NCBI GenBank assembly: GCA_963849005.1
Contig: CAWKGC010000023.1
Location: 796,734-860,733, forward strand
Origin: CAWKGC01 sp963849005
GTDB lineage: Bacteria > Pseudomonadota > Gammaproteobacteria > Burkholderiales > Usitatibacteraceae
Direction: 5' to 3'
DNA length: 64,000 nucleotides
Shown here: in pieces, positions 18,351 to 26,736 of the stretch
Layout: every line of letters starts with the position of its first letter
How positions within the stretch are numbered: the first letter of the stretch is position 1
The notes under the pieces: generated by a model
What the model was told of the DNA's origin: nothing
What the model saw: the letters and a program-made list of their open reading frames with translations, nothing else
Databases searched by the model: none
Program-made: the position numbers and the translations under genes

Positions 18351-18667
18351 CGCGCGGGTTCGTCGGTCTCTGCGTCGAGCCGTTTTGGCCGATTTCGACG
18401 CACTCTGACCGCCACACGAAAGCGCAGGCCGCGCGAGATCGTCGGCCCCGTGGCAGAACCGTTCTCGCCTTGAGTATCAGGCTGCCTGGAAGAGAGGCAG
18501 CGGTCGCGCCGGTAAGCGCGGCGGCGCGCGGGCGGGTGACGCAAAAGGCGAACGCAAGTCAACGACCGGCGCGGCAAGGGCGTTGAACAAAGGATGCTCA
18601 GGCACGCAAGCAGCGATCGACGCATTTGATCGCCCGTCGAGCGTGCATCAAGCCAGGAACGCCCCCC

Positions 18668-18797
18668 CTACTCCCACTCGATCGTCGCAGGCGGCTTCCC
18701 CGGGACGTCGTAGACGACGCGATTGATGCCCCGCACTTCGTTGATGATGCGGTTCGAGACCTTCCCCGGCAGGTCTCAGGGCAGCTCCGCCACAATG
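18668..18797 (-). pseudogene. guaA: 3' end fragment of guaA (GMP synthase)
   Basis: On the minus strand the stretch encodes DLPGKVSNRIINEVRGINRV then VYDVPGKPPATIEWE and a TAG at 18668, the unmistakable conserved C-terminus of GMP synthase. The codon before Asp is TGA where an intact guaA would have Tyr. Upstream the sequence turns into unrelated repeat DNA at about 18787. Only about 40 of roughly 520 residues are present. Because the 3' end of guaA is a known insertion site for genomic islands in bacteria, this may be an attachment-site relic carried by a mobile element. Confidence 0.85.
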
Positions 18798-18830
18798 CGC
18801 GCGATTCCCCTCATCGCGTCAAAGCGAGGA
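18787..18830 (-). repeat. 44-base repeat, copy A (copy of the TPR/DUF3574 gene junction)
   Basis: Matches 26709-26752 at about 41 of 44 positions in the same orientation. In the other copy this sequence spans the stop codon of the large TPR gene and the first codons of the DUF3574 lipoprotein gene. Here it is joined to the guaA fragment. A 44-codon open frame on the minus strand (18811-18942, starting MRQIGVAGWTGLFDELLDGK) runs into it; I recognise no family for it. The 240 bases before the multicopper oxidase gene are AT-richer and show no clear gene. Confidence 0.7.
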
Positions 18831-19182
18831 TGAGCCGTCCCAGCGAGGCTGTCCAGACGGCCGCCGCAAACTTGCTGGACGACTTGCCATCAAGCAATTC
18901 GTCAAACAGGCCAGTCCAACCGGCTACACCAATCTGTCTCATCCCGTAACCCCGACATCAAATGCGACCTGATGTCTTCGGACTTGAAGTAGAATTTGAG
19001 CACTATTTCCGGACAGGGGAATCGAGCAGTCGGCTGAAAGAGCGAACCGAGTGCCTGCTATTGGTGTCCTTGTCGTATTCGCAGAATTTTTTTGGCTCGC
19101 TCCGATGAACGAAAAATCGTTCTCATTTTAATATCCAGCCCCCAGGAAGAACGGGGCAATTCAACAAGAAAGAAAACAACAG

Positions 19183-20742
19183 ATGATGGATGTAAAGCTC
19201 GACCGTCGCCAGTTCATTCAAGGCAGCCTCGTTGCCGCGACCGCAATCGGTACGACGGGTCTTTTTGGCTGCGGTTCCAATGACAATATTGATGATCCTG
19301 TCGCACCCGCCGAACTTGTTCAACCACCCGTCTTGCGATCAGTCAATGGCCTGCTTTCTACTGTATTCAATGTGGGCTACGCCGAAAGCATCGTGCAGAC
19401 GCCAATAGGGAACACGAATACCAGGCTCCGGACGTGGAATGGCTTTCTCGGTGGCACAACGCTCAGAGTCAAGCCAGGGGACCGGCTCGTTATTGTGCTC
19501 AACAACAGACTGCCGCCCAATTCCGACCCGGTCCCGCCCGACCACAACACGCCGCATCATTTCAATTCCATCAATCTTCACACGCACGGATTGCATGTCT
19601 CGCCGGATCAGGACAATGTGCTGCTTTCATTGATGCCGGGCGATTCCTTCACTTACACCTACGACATTCCGACCAACCATCCGGCTGGGACATTCTGGTA
19701 TCACGCCCACAAACACGGGGCGACGGCTATGCACCTGTTCAGCGGAATGGCCGGACTGCTGATCGTTGAAGGCGAGGTGGACAATGACGCGGCGGTGGCT
19801 GCAGCCACCGATCTCGACTTCGTGATTGGAGAAATCAATCTCGAGGGACTGGTGTCCAGCCCGCCGACGTCACCGCCATCCCTCTATCAGGTCCCCGACT
19901 ACACCTCCCCAAGCCCTTTCAACAGCAAGGATTCGTTTTTCCTGGTTAACGGAAAGTACCAACCACGCCTGAAGGTCGCCCCGGGCCGGACCGTGCGGTT
20001 GCGGGTGCTCAATGCGAGCGCCCGAAACACCATGCCGCTTTCGGTGGGCGGCGGCGTGATGACCCTCATTTCGTTGGACGGCATCACGTTACCACTGGCA
20101 AAGACCCTGAGCAGTTTGACCCTCGGGCCAGGCAACCGTGCCGACATCATCCTGCGGTTTGATGCCGAAGGCTCGTTCCAGTTCAAGAAGAGTGCCTTTA
20201 CCAATGGTGGCGGGGGCCCGAATCCGGAAGCCACGCTGGCCTGGATCGACGTCGCCGGGGCCAATCAGAACATGACGCTGCCGACGCGCCTGACCACACC
20301 GGCCCAGTTACCGACCATTTTGTCAGGTGAAGTGACCGAGTCGCGAACCCTCGTCTACGCAATGTCGAATAGCGGTGGCCCGATCGTCGGAGGACAGGGC
20401 GCGGCAAATTTCACTATCAACGGCGTCCGCTTCGACCCGGACGTCGTCAACCAGACCATTCCCCTCAACGCTGTCGTGGAATGGACGTTGCAAAATACCG
20501 GCATGGCTATCCACTCCCACCATATTCATATCAATCCGTTTCAGGTTATCGCGACCTCCACCGGACAACTCAACGGGTTCCCCTTGACCGAGCCGGTCTG
20601 GCTGGACACCGTGGACATCCCGGCCATGGGGAGTGTCACGGTCCGTCAGCGTTTCGTTGATTTCAAGGGACGATTTGTGCTCCATTGCCACGTGCTTGTT
20701 CACGAAGACATCGGAATGATGCAGTTGGTGAAAGTCGTTTGA
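19183..20742 (+). CDS. Multicopper oxidase with Tat signal
   Basis: A 519-residue periplasmic multicopper oxidase. The N-terminus has a twin-arginine motif (DRRQFIQGS) followed by a hydrophobic stretch ending in FGCG, so it may also be lipidated. Copper ligands are all visible: NLHTHGLH (about residue 130), WYHAHKHG (about 170), IHSHHIHINPF (about 445) and HCHVLVHEDIGMM near the C-terminus. This is the full HXH x4 set with the type 1 site Cys-His and axial Met. Such enzymes oxidise phenols, metals or Cu(I) with oxygen. There is no Met-rich insert, so a CueO-like role is not indicated. Its lower G+C marks it as island cargo. Confidence 0.9.
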   Translation: MMDVKLDRRQFIQGSLVAATAIGTTGLFGCGSNDNIDDPVAPAELVQPPVLRSVNGLLSTVFNVGYAESIVQTPIGNTNTRLRTWNGFLGGTTLRVKPGDRLVIVLNNRLPPNSDPVPPDHNTPHHFNSINLHTHGLHVSPDQDNVLLSLMPGDSFTYTYDIPTNHPAGTFWYHAHKHGATAMHLFSGMAGLLIVEGEVDNDAAVAAATDLDFVIGEINLEGLVSSPPTSPPSLYQVPDYTSPSPFNSKDSFFLVNGKYQPRLKVAPGRTVRLRVLNASARNTMPLSVGGGVMTLISLDGITLPLAKTLSSLTLGPGNRADIILRFDAEGSFQFKKSAFTNGGGGPNPEATLAWIDVAGANQNMTLPTRLTTPAQLPTILSGEVTESRTLVYAMSNSGGPIVGGQGAANFTINGVRFDPDVVNQTIPLNAVVEWTLQNTGMAIHSHHIHINPFQVIATSTGQLNGFPLTEPVWLDTVDIPAMGSVTVRQRFVDFKGRFVLHCHVLVHEDIGMMQLVKVV

Positions 20743-20938
20743 TGGGAGGTTCCTTTCCCGCTGATATGGGCCGTCGCCGGGCTGTCGCTCTTTTTCCGGC
20801 TTTACCGGCGACGTTTCCGGATGGGTGCGCGTCGCACGGGAGCTCAGCACACTTTGGCTGGCAGTTTTCTGCCAGATCTTGATTCAATAGCTTGAAGCAT
20901 CACAATTGCTTGAAAAGTCGGTGCATTTCTTTCCCTCG

Positions 20939-22063
20939 ATGAAACGACAGCATTTCCGATCACTTGCCGCGAGATTGGTTTCCTGTGTCGTTGCGCTGAC
21001 AGTGTTTACGATGGCCGATGCGGCAGACGTATCAAGAAATACAAGATCAGCGCAGGGACTTTTATCGAATACGTTGAACTCGGGAAATTCGATTTATCCA
21101 ACCACATTGAATATTTTGCCGGAGGATGGGCGAGATATTTATCTTGAGGCCTTCAAGGCTGCGCGAAGTCAAATCAGAATCCATATTTGCGTCCTGGACG
21201 ACCCGGAAATCTTGCAGGGCTTGAAGCAGGCGATTGTCCGCGGGGTTCGGGTTCGGGCTATCGTTGATAACGGAAAATACGCAGCGCTGGCTGCCGAACG
21301 GAGCAATCTTGCCGAGTATCTTCAGGGGCCGTCGGCTCAGCTTCACGTCAGCAATCCGGTTTTTCCGCGCAGTTTTCCAAAAATCATCCTGATCGATGAT
21401 AGTTATTTTCTGTTGGGTTCCGCGTGTCTGGACACAGCAACTTTCAACCAATACCGGGATTTCGTGTACGGCGATCGTTCCCCCGAAGTATTGAAGGATC
21501 TTTCCCGCCTCTTCGAAAATGACTGGCTGTATTCGGCGCCGCCGGGGCGAGCCTTTTCAGCGTACAACCCTGTCTCGGTTTTCACGAGTCCCGATCTTCT
21601 TGTGGCACCGATCAACGCCACCCAAAAACTGGTGACATTGTTTCAAGGCGCCAAGAAAAGCCTCGATGTCACTTCGGAGCTCATGGGCGACCCGACCCTG
21701 GAGGCTGAACTGGCCGCTGCGGCGTCAAGAGGTGTGAAGGTTCGTCTGATCGCCCCTGAACTCGTCAATGGTGGTACTCAGGATATTCAGGCGCTTCAGC
21801 TGAACTCTTTGCGCAAGCTGAACGCCGCCGGCGTGGCCGTTCACGTGACTCGCGGCCCGGAAAGTTTCCAAACGCCCTATATGCATGCTCGCAGCGCGAT
21901 TGTGGACAGGAAATCCGCCTATCTGGGGTCGATCAGCCTTTCACCGGATTCAGCGACACGAAATCGGGGTGTCGGGCTGATATTGAAGGATGTGGGAGTC
22001 GTCGCGAAGCTGCAGCGTCGGTTTGACGGCGATTTCGAAGGCAAAAGCGCGCCAGTCAACTAG
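20939..22063 (+). CDS. Exported phospholipase D-like protein with degenerate HKD motifs
   Basis: A 374-residue protein with a signal peptide (MKRQHFRSLAARLVSCVVAL, cleavage probably after ADA near residue 33). It has two PLD-like halves. The first catalytic motif reads FPKIILIDDSYFLLGS, so the His of HxKxxxxD is Phe. The second reads MHARSAIVDRKSAYLGS, keeping His and Asp but with Arg for Lys. Classical PLD phosphodiesterase chemistry needs both motifs, so activity is doubtful and a binding or altered role is possible. ATG 20939 was chosen because it begins a proper signal peptide. The gene is AT-richer than the window average and follows the multicopper oxidase by 196 bases. Confidence 0.75.
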   Translation: MKRQHFRSLAARLVSCVVALTVFTMADAADVSRNTRSAQGLLSNTLNSGNSIYPTTLNILPEDGRDIYLEAFKAARSQIRIHICVLDDPEILQGLKQAIVRGVRVRAIVDNGKYAALAAERSNLAEYLQGPSAQLHVSNPVFPRSFPKIILIDDSYFLLGSACLDTATFNQYRDFVYGDRSPEVLKDLSRLFENDWLYSAPPGRAFSAYNPVSVFTSPDLLVAPINATQKLVTLFQGAKKSLDVTSELMGDPTLEAELAAAASRGVKVRLIAPELVNGGTQDIQALQLNSLRKLNAAGVAVHVTRGPESFQTPYMHARSAIVDRKSAYLGSISLSPDSATRNRGVGLILKDVGVVAKLQRRFDGDFEGKSAPVN

Positions 22064-22227
22064 CGAACAGAGGCTGCCAGTCCCGCGATGGGCGCGGGAT
22101 ACAGGTGGTGCATTTTCAGCGGCTAAGGCGCCTCAGGACCCTCTCGCCGCTGGCATGAGGTCTGGCAGGATGGACTGGCTTTCTGCGGAATCAGTCGGCG
22201 ATGCGCACGACCGGGCACGATCGCCGC

Positions 22228-22311
22228 GGCGTGAGCCACCCGAACTGCACGGCCGAACTCGCCCCCGTTCCCGCGGAGATCCGCAACGCCCTCGCCAGGG
22301 ACCTCGCCTGA
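22228..22311 (+). pseudogene. Direct repeat, right copy: diverged 3' end of a DUF3501 gene
   Basis: Eighty-four bases ending in TGA encode GVSHPNCTAELAPVPAEIRN followed by ALARDLA. This matches the last residues of the DUF3501 protein at 11416-12012 with about eight base differences, mostly silent or conservative. No upstream part of the gene is present. It forms the right boundary of the 10.3-kb island. The preceding stretch 22064-22227 has no recognisable gene. Confidence 0.8.
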
Positions 22312-22329
22312 ACTATCGGACCCGGATTG

Positions 22330-24206
22330 TCAGTAGGTGCATTGGAATTCGCCGCTGAAGTCCCCTCCCGAGAACTGGCCGACCACCCTGTTGGGGCTGA
22401 CTACGGAGAAGCTCACGCCATGATCCTGGAATAGCGAGAGCGTGCCCGATCCCATCATGCTGGAGTTCATCGAACCGACGAATGCACCTGTGGCCGCACG
22501 CGCGTTGGTCGGCGTGCAGTAGCCGGGCGCTCCCTGGAACATGTCGGCGATATTCGAAAGCGTGACTTGCGCGTTGACCGGGCCGGGTGTGTTGAAGTCG
22601 GCGCCCGTGATCGTGATGCTGCCGCCGAAGCTCCAATTATTGGTGCAACCGTAGGATTGCAAATACGCCGTCCCGCTGTAGCTGCCTTGGCAAGTCGTAG
22701 GCGTGCCACCACCACCCCACCTCCACCTCCGCCGCCGCCACCACCGCCGCCACCGCCTCCGCCTCCGCCTCCGGCACCACCTCCGCCGCCGCCACCCGAC
22801 GCCGTGACACTCACCGTCGTGGACCCGCACCTGTAGTGATTGGCGCGATCGTACGCGCACACGCCGAAGGTATAGGGGCCTTCCGCAGAGGGTGTTCCGG
22901 AAAGCCCGCCGTGCTGGTCTATCGTCATCCCCGGTGGCGGAAGCGGCGTGGCCGGGTCATGGTAGTAGGAATAGGGGAAGTCGCCCGGGAATCCCGAGTT
23001 TCCTCCCGAGGCCGTCGCAACCGCAATTTCGCAGGGCTGGTTGACTACGCAAGTGCCGCCATTCACATTGATGGTCAATGCCGGGCTCACGCTGACGATC
23101 AGGACCTGCGCGGCCCTTTCGACATTGAGGGCATCGATCGCCGTGATGACGACGTTCGATACCCCCTGCGCTCCCGGGGTGCCGACGAGATTCGCAAAGG
23201 TGACGTCGGACTGCAATGCGAGCCCGGCGGGAAGTCCGGCCGCCTGGAACACGAAGGGAATTCCACGTCCGCCCGAAGCCTGTGCCACGCGAACGATGTT
23301 GCACGCTTCGCCCTGGTAACAGGTAACGTACCCCGCTGTCTGCAGCCAGACCTTCGGTGCCGCCTCGACGCGAAGCGTGACCGTTCCGAACGCCATGCCG
23401 CCAGCGTTGTCGGTGACCGACGCCTCCGAAGTGAAGACCCCCGCGGTCCTCGCGATGCCGGAGACGCTCACGCCGCCCTGGCCGAGACTGATGTTCAGCC
23501 CGGCAAAGGCGAGGTTCGCAATCTGGAAGCTATAGGGAACGGCCGCGCCGAACGCGCCGTTTCCGCCGCCTATCGCTTTGCCGATCACGGCATTGCACTG
23601 CACACCCACGGCGCAGGTGGCCGGGCTCGGCACGAAGCGCAAGCGGCCCGTGTCCTTGTAGCAAATTACGGTGCCTTCGGGCGTCCAGCCCCTCAGGCGC
23701 ATTGCCTCGCCCACCGCCGGATTCATGAAGTAGCGATGGTTCGAGCCGTTGCGCCCGAAACCGTTGTTGTAGGCGCGCTGCACCGTCCGCATTTGGACAT
23801 TGCAAGACGATTTCGCAGCCGCGCTCGGCGCGCCGGCGATGTAAAAGGCAATGCCCTCGAGAATCCAGCCCTTGTCGTGATCCGAGTTCGGGTTCAGGGA
23901 TACGAGGTAATCCTTCTCCGTGACCGAAGAAGTATAGAAATGCGAATTCTGCGTGAACGCATAGAAGCGATAGACGGGAATCGCTCCCGCAGGCGCCTCG
24001 GCCTGGGTCGCCCAGCCTTCGAAGTATTCGCCGGTACGGAGCCATCGTCCCGAGACGCCCGAGTCGACGATCGTCGCCTCGCCGCCTTCCATGGTGATGA
24101 AGTAATGGTCGAGGTCGGGATTGTAGAACTCGACGATGTCGACCGGAGCCGCACGGACGACCAGCGATAGGAGCAGCACTGCCGCCCCGGTTGCGATGCG
24201 CGCCAT
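22330..24206 (-). CDS. DUF5648 exported protein B, frameshifted in a glycine-rich linker
   Basis: About 625 residues if one missing base is restored at about 22715-22718. The signal peptide is MARIATGAAVLLLSLVVRA. A DUF5648-type domain follows (VEFYNPDLDHYFITMEGGEA, residues about 24-43, through the RTVQRAYNNGFGRNGSNHRYFMN block near 150). Several Ig/cadherin-like beta modules come next, each with a short GTPS or TPG turn, then an almost pure glycine linker, then a C-terminal beta domain (YGCTNNWSFGGSITITGADF to FSGEFQCTY). It is about 85 percent alike over the first 480 residues to protein A, encoded next to it, but the C-terminal domain is unrelated. Its function is unknown; the architecture suggests a surface or secreted display protein. 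Confidence 0.7.
22706..22797 (-). repeat. Glycine-coding triplet tract (GGN repeats)
   Basis: About 90 bases made almost only of GGC, GGT and GGA on the minus strand encode a polyglycine linker in DUF5648 protein B. The reading frame changes at the GGTGGGGTGG segment near 22715. Such tracts are prone to slippage in cells and to errors in sequencing. Confidence 0.75.
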
Positions 24207-24266
24207 GATGCTTTCCTTTCGTGACGATTCCCATCGCCGAGGCACGTGCCGCGACCTTGGTTCAGC

Positions 24267-24286
24267 CTGCTCCCTGGGTAGCAGGC
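24267..24286 (-). promoter_or_regulatory. Palindrome upstream of DUF5648 gene B (candidate operator)
   Basis: CCTGCT and AGCAGG arms around an eight-base centre, starting exactly 61 bases upstream of the start codon at 24206. An equivalent palindrome lies at the same distance from the start of gene A. It may be a regulator binding site, for example for a LuxR/NarL-type response regulator (inference). Confidence 0.45.
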
Positions 24287-24307
24287 CTGCGCGAGTTGCG
24301 ATCAAGT

Positions 24308-26263
24308 TCATGGGAAGTTGTAACACTGCGACCCGCCGGGATCCGGCGTATAGGTGGGCTGCGTGGAGCACGAGTACCCGGCAGGTATGTACGTGCCGCC
24401 CCAAGCCTGGCACGAAGACACTGAACAGAATGGTCCCTTGGATCCGGCGGACCCGCCCATGGCAGCGGCGCATTGGCTGCTGCTCCCGCAACTCCAGTTG
24501 GCGTAATAGCTCGGCCCCCCCGATGGAGGCGGCGAGGATGCGCAACCGAACGAGTAGCTGTAGGTCCTCCCGTCGCAGGTGCCGCAGCAATTGCTGCAAC
24601 CCCCGCCGCCGCCAAAACCCACGCCCCACGAGGACGAGCCCGACGACGCCCCGAGGCAGACCTGGGACCCGGTGAAGCAGCCCAGGGTGTGGCTGTTGGA
24701 CTGGTTGTAGCTGATGTAATAGTGGGAAGTCGCGCTCGGCCAGACCCAGCCGTTGGCCCTGTCGTAGAACTTGTAGTCGACCCGCGCGCCATTGTTGCAC
24801 TGGTCGCCGATGGTCCACTTGATCGTTCCCGTCGGTGTCGTCGGGGGCGGTGCATCGCCGGCCACGGCGACCGTCACTGGCGAGCACCTGAAGCGGTTGG
24901 CGCGGTCGTAGGCGCAGACCCCGAACGTGTAGGCGCCGGCCACGGAAGGCGTGCCGCTCAGCACACCGTCGCTTTGCCCGATGATCATTCCCGGCGGCGG
25001 GAGAGAGGTCGCGGGATCGTGATAGAAGGAATAGGGCGACTCGCCCGGGAATCCCTGGTTGCCCCCGGCCGCGGCCGCGATCGCAATGGAGCACGGCTGG
25101 TTGACGACGCAATTGCCGTTGGTCGTCACCAGCGTCAATGCCGCACTCACGCTGACGACCAGGGCCTGGTTGGCGCGCTCGACGCCAAGCCGATCGACCG
25201 CAGTAACGACGGCATTGAACACACCCTGCTGCGTCGGCGTGCCGAACAGGTTGGCGAACGTCGCATCGCCTTGCAATGCCAGCCCTGCCGGCAGTCCGGT
25301 GGCCTGGAACGCAAACGGGCTGCCGCGCCCGCCGGATGCTTGCGCGACCCGCAAGATGTTGCACGCCTCGCCCTGGGAACAGCTTACGAGCCCGGCCGTC
25401 TGCAACCACAAGCTCGGCGCCGCCTCGATACGCACCGTTGCCATTGCGCTTGCCAGACCGCCCACGTTGTCCCTCACGCTGACCTGCGCCTGGAAGACGC
25501 CCGCAGTTGCGGGAACGCCCGCAACGCTGACGCCGGTCGAACTGCTGTTCACCGCGAGCCCTGCGATCGCTGCAGGCGCGGTGAATACGTACGGGACAGC
25601 CGTGCCGAACGCGCCGGTGCCACCGCCGATCGCGGTCGCGATCACGCCGTTGCAGGACTCGCCCACGCCGCAAGTGATCGGCTTTGGCTGGACACGCAAT
25701 CGCGAGGTGCTCTTGTAGCAGATCACCGCGCCTTCCGGCGTCCAGCCCTTCAGGCGCATCGCCTCGCCCACCTCCGGATTCATGAAGTAGCGATGATTGG
25801 AGCCGTTGCGCCCGAAGCCGTTGTTGTAGGCGCGCTGCACGGTGCGCATCTGGCCGCTGCACGACGCTTTCGCGGCCGCGGTCGGCGCACCCGCGATGTA
25901 AAAGGCGATCCCCTCGAGGAGCCAGCCCTTGTCGCGGTCCGCGTACGGATTCAACGAAACGAGATAGTCCTTCTCGGTCGCCGACGAAGTGTAGAAGTGC
26001 GAGTTCTGCGTGAAGGCGTAGAAGCGATAGACGGGAATCGCGCCCGCGGGCGCCTCGGCCTGGGTCGCCCAGCCTTCGAAGTATTCGCCGGTGCGGAACC
26101 ATCTCCCGACAACGCCCGAGTCGACGATCGTCGCCTCGCCGCCTTCCATGGTGATGAAGTAATGGTCGAGGTCGGGATTGTAGAACTCGACGATGTCGAC
26201 CGGAGCCGCACGGACGACCAGCGATAGGAGCAGCAGTGCCGCCCCGGTTGCGATGCGCGCCAT
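24308..26263 (-). CDS. DUF5648 exported protein A with cysteine-rich C-terminus
   Basis: A 651-residue protein with the same signal peptide and front end as protein B: DUF5648 domain (VEFYNPDLDHYFITMEGG near residue 24), then Ig-like modules containing NILRVAQASGGRGSPF and VNQPCSIAIAAAAGG. After residue about 480 it diverges into a Cys/Gly/Ser-rich domain of about 170 residues with CSNCCGTCDG, SYSFGCASS, WSCGSSSQC and CYNFP at the end, which must hold many disulfides. No catalytic motif was seen. A gap of 101 bases separates it from protein B. The pair looks like a tandem duplication followed by replacement of the C-terminal module. Confidence 0.7.
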   Translation of the reverse strand: MARIATGAALLLLSLVVRAAPVDIVEFYNPDLDHYFITMEGGEATIVDSGVVGRWFRTGEYFEGWATQAEAPAGAIPVYRFYAFTQNSHFYTSSATEKDYLVSLNPYADRDKGWLLEGIAFYIAGAPTAAAKASCSGQMRTVQRAYNNGFGRNGSNHRYFMNPEVGEAMRLKGWTPEGAVICYKSTSRLRVQPKPITCGVGESCNGVIATAIGGGTGAFGTAVPYVFTAPAAIAGLAVNSSSTGVSVAGVPATAGVFQAQVSVRDNVGGLASAMATVRIEAAPSLWLQTAGLVSCSQGEACNILRVAQASGGRGSPFAFQATGLPAGLALQGDATFANLFGTPTQQGVFNAVVTAVDRLGVERANQALVVSVSAALTLVTTNGNCVVNQPCSIAIAAAAGGNQGFPGESPYSFYHDPATSLPPPGMIIGQSDGVLSGTPSVAGAYTFGVCAYDRANRFRCSPVTVAVAGDAPPPTTPTGTIKWTIGDQCNNGARVDYKFYDRANGWVWPSATSHYYISYNQSNSHTLGCFTGSQVCLGASSGSSSWGVGFGGGGGCSNCCGTCDGRTYSYSFGCASSPPPSGGPSYYANWSCGSSSQCAAAMGGSAGSKGPFCSVSSCQAWGGTYIPAGYSCSTQPTYTPDPGGSQCYNFP

Positions 26264-26323
26264 GATGCTTTCCTTTCGGGATGGTCCCGAGCGCCACGGT
26301 ATCTCCCGCGGTCTTTGGAAAGC

Positions 26324-26338
26324 CTACTCCCTTAGTAG
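26324..26338 (-). promoter_or_regulatory. Palindrome upstream of DUF5648 gene A (candidate operator)
   Basis: CTACT and AGTAG arms around CCCTT, starting 61 bases upstream of the start codon at 26263, the same distance as in paralogue B. Sequence and spacing are conserved although the DNA between palindrome and start codon has diverged. Confidence 0.45.
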
Positions 26339-26736
26339 CAGCTTTGCACAGGCTTGCGCGTGACGAGGACGGACTCCTGACGGAACTGCTCGCGGTATTC
26401 GCGCGCCACCGTGGTCACGTTGGCCTCGTCCGCCGCGTCGCCATCGCGAAGCACCTCGACAACGCGCGTTTCTTCTCCAAGGACGCGCCCGCGCGGATCG
26501 CGCCACTGGCCGCGGGCTTGATAAATGGTAAGTCCCTCGGGAAAGCGTGGCGCGAGCGATCCCTCGACGAATGCCGACCAAGCGACGGCAGACACCTCCC
26601 CTGCCGGCGTGTCGGCGCCGAAATACAGGCGGTATTCGACCTGCGCGCGGCAGTTTTCGGCGACAGGGGAAACGACGCATCCCGCCAAAGCGAGCATCGC
26701 GGGCGCCGCCGCCACGATGCGCGCTAATCCCCTCAT
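26332..26736 (-). CDS. DUF3574 lipoprotein
   Basis: A 134-residue lipoprotein: signal MRGLARIVAAAPAMLALAGC with lipidated Cys20. The mature part fits DUF3574: VEYRLYFGADTPAG, FVEGSLAPRFPEGLTIYQAR, GQWRDPRGRVLGEETRVVEV. Function is unknown; it is expected on the inner or outer membrane facing the periplasm. Its ATG at 26736 lies four bases after the stop of the TPR gene, so the two form an operon. Its 5' end and the adjacent stop of the TPR gene recur as a 44-base piece at 18787-18830 inside the island. Confidence 0.75.
   Translation of the reverse strand: MRGLARIVAAAPAMLALAGCVVSPVAENCRAQVEYRLYFGADTPAGEVSAVAWSAFVEGSLAPRFPEGLTIYQARGQWRDPRGRVLGEETRVVEVLRDGDAADEANVTTVAREYREQFRQESVLVTRKPVQSCY

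Noticed and set aside
18122..18625. A 167-codon minus-strand open frame
   Set aside because: Only its last part, before the methyltransferase fragment, looks protein-like; it crosses repeat 2 and unrelated DNA, so it is not reported as a gene.
22706..22797. The GGN tract considered as a CRISPR or tandem-repeat array
   Set aside because: There are no spacers and no repeat unit longer than a codon; it is a polyglycine coding tract.
22467..26297. A single 1276-codon minus-strand frame joining both DUF5648 genes
   Set aside because: Its first half is the wrong frame of gene A; each gene has its own start, signal peptide and leader.
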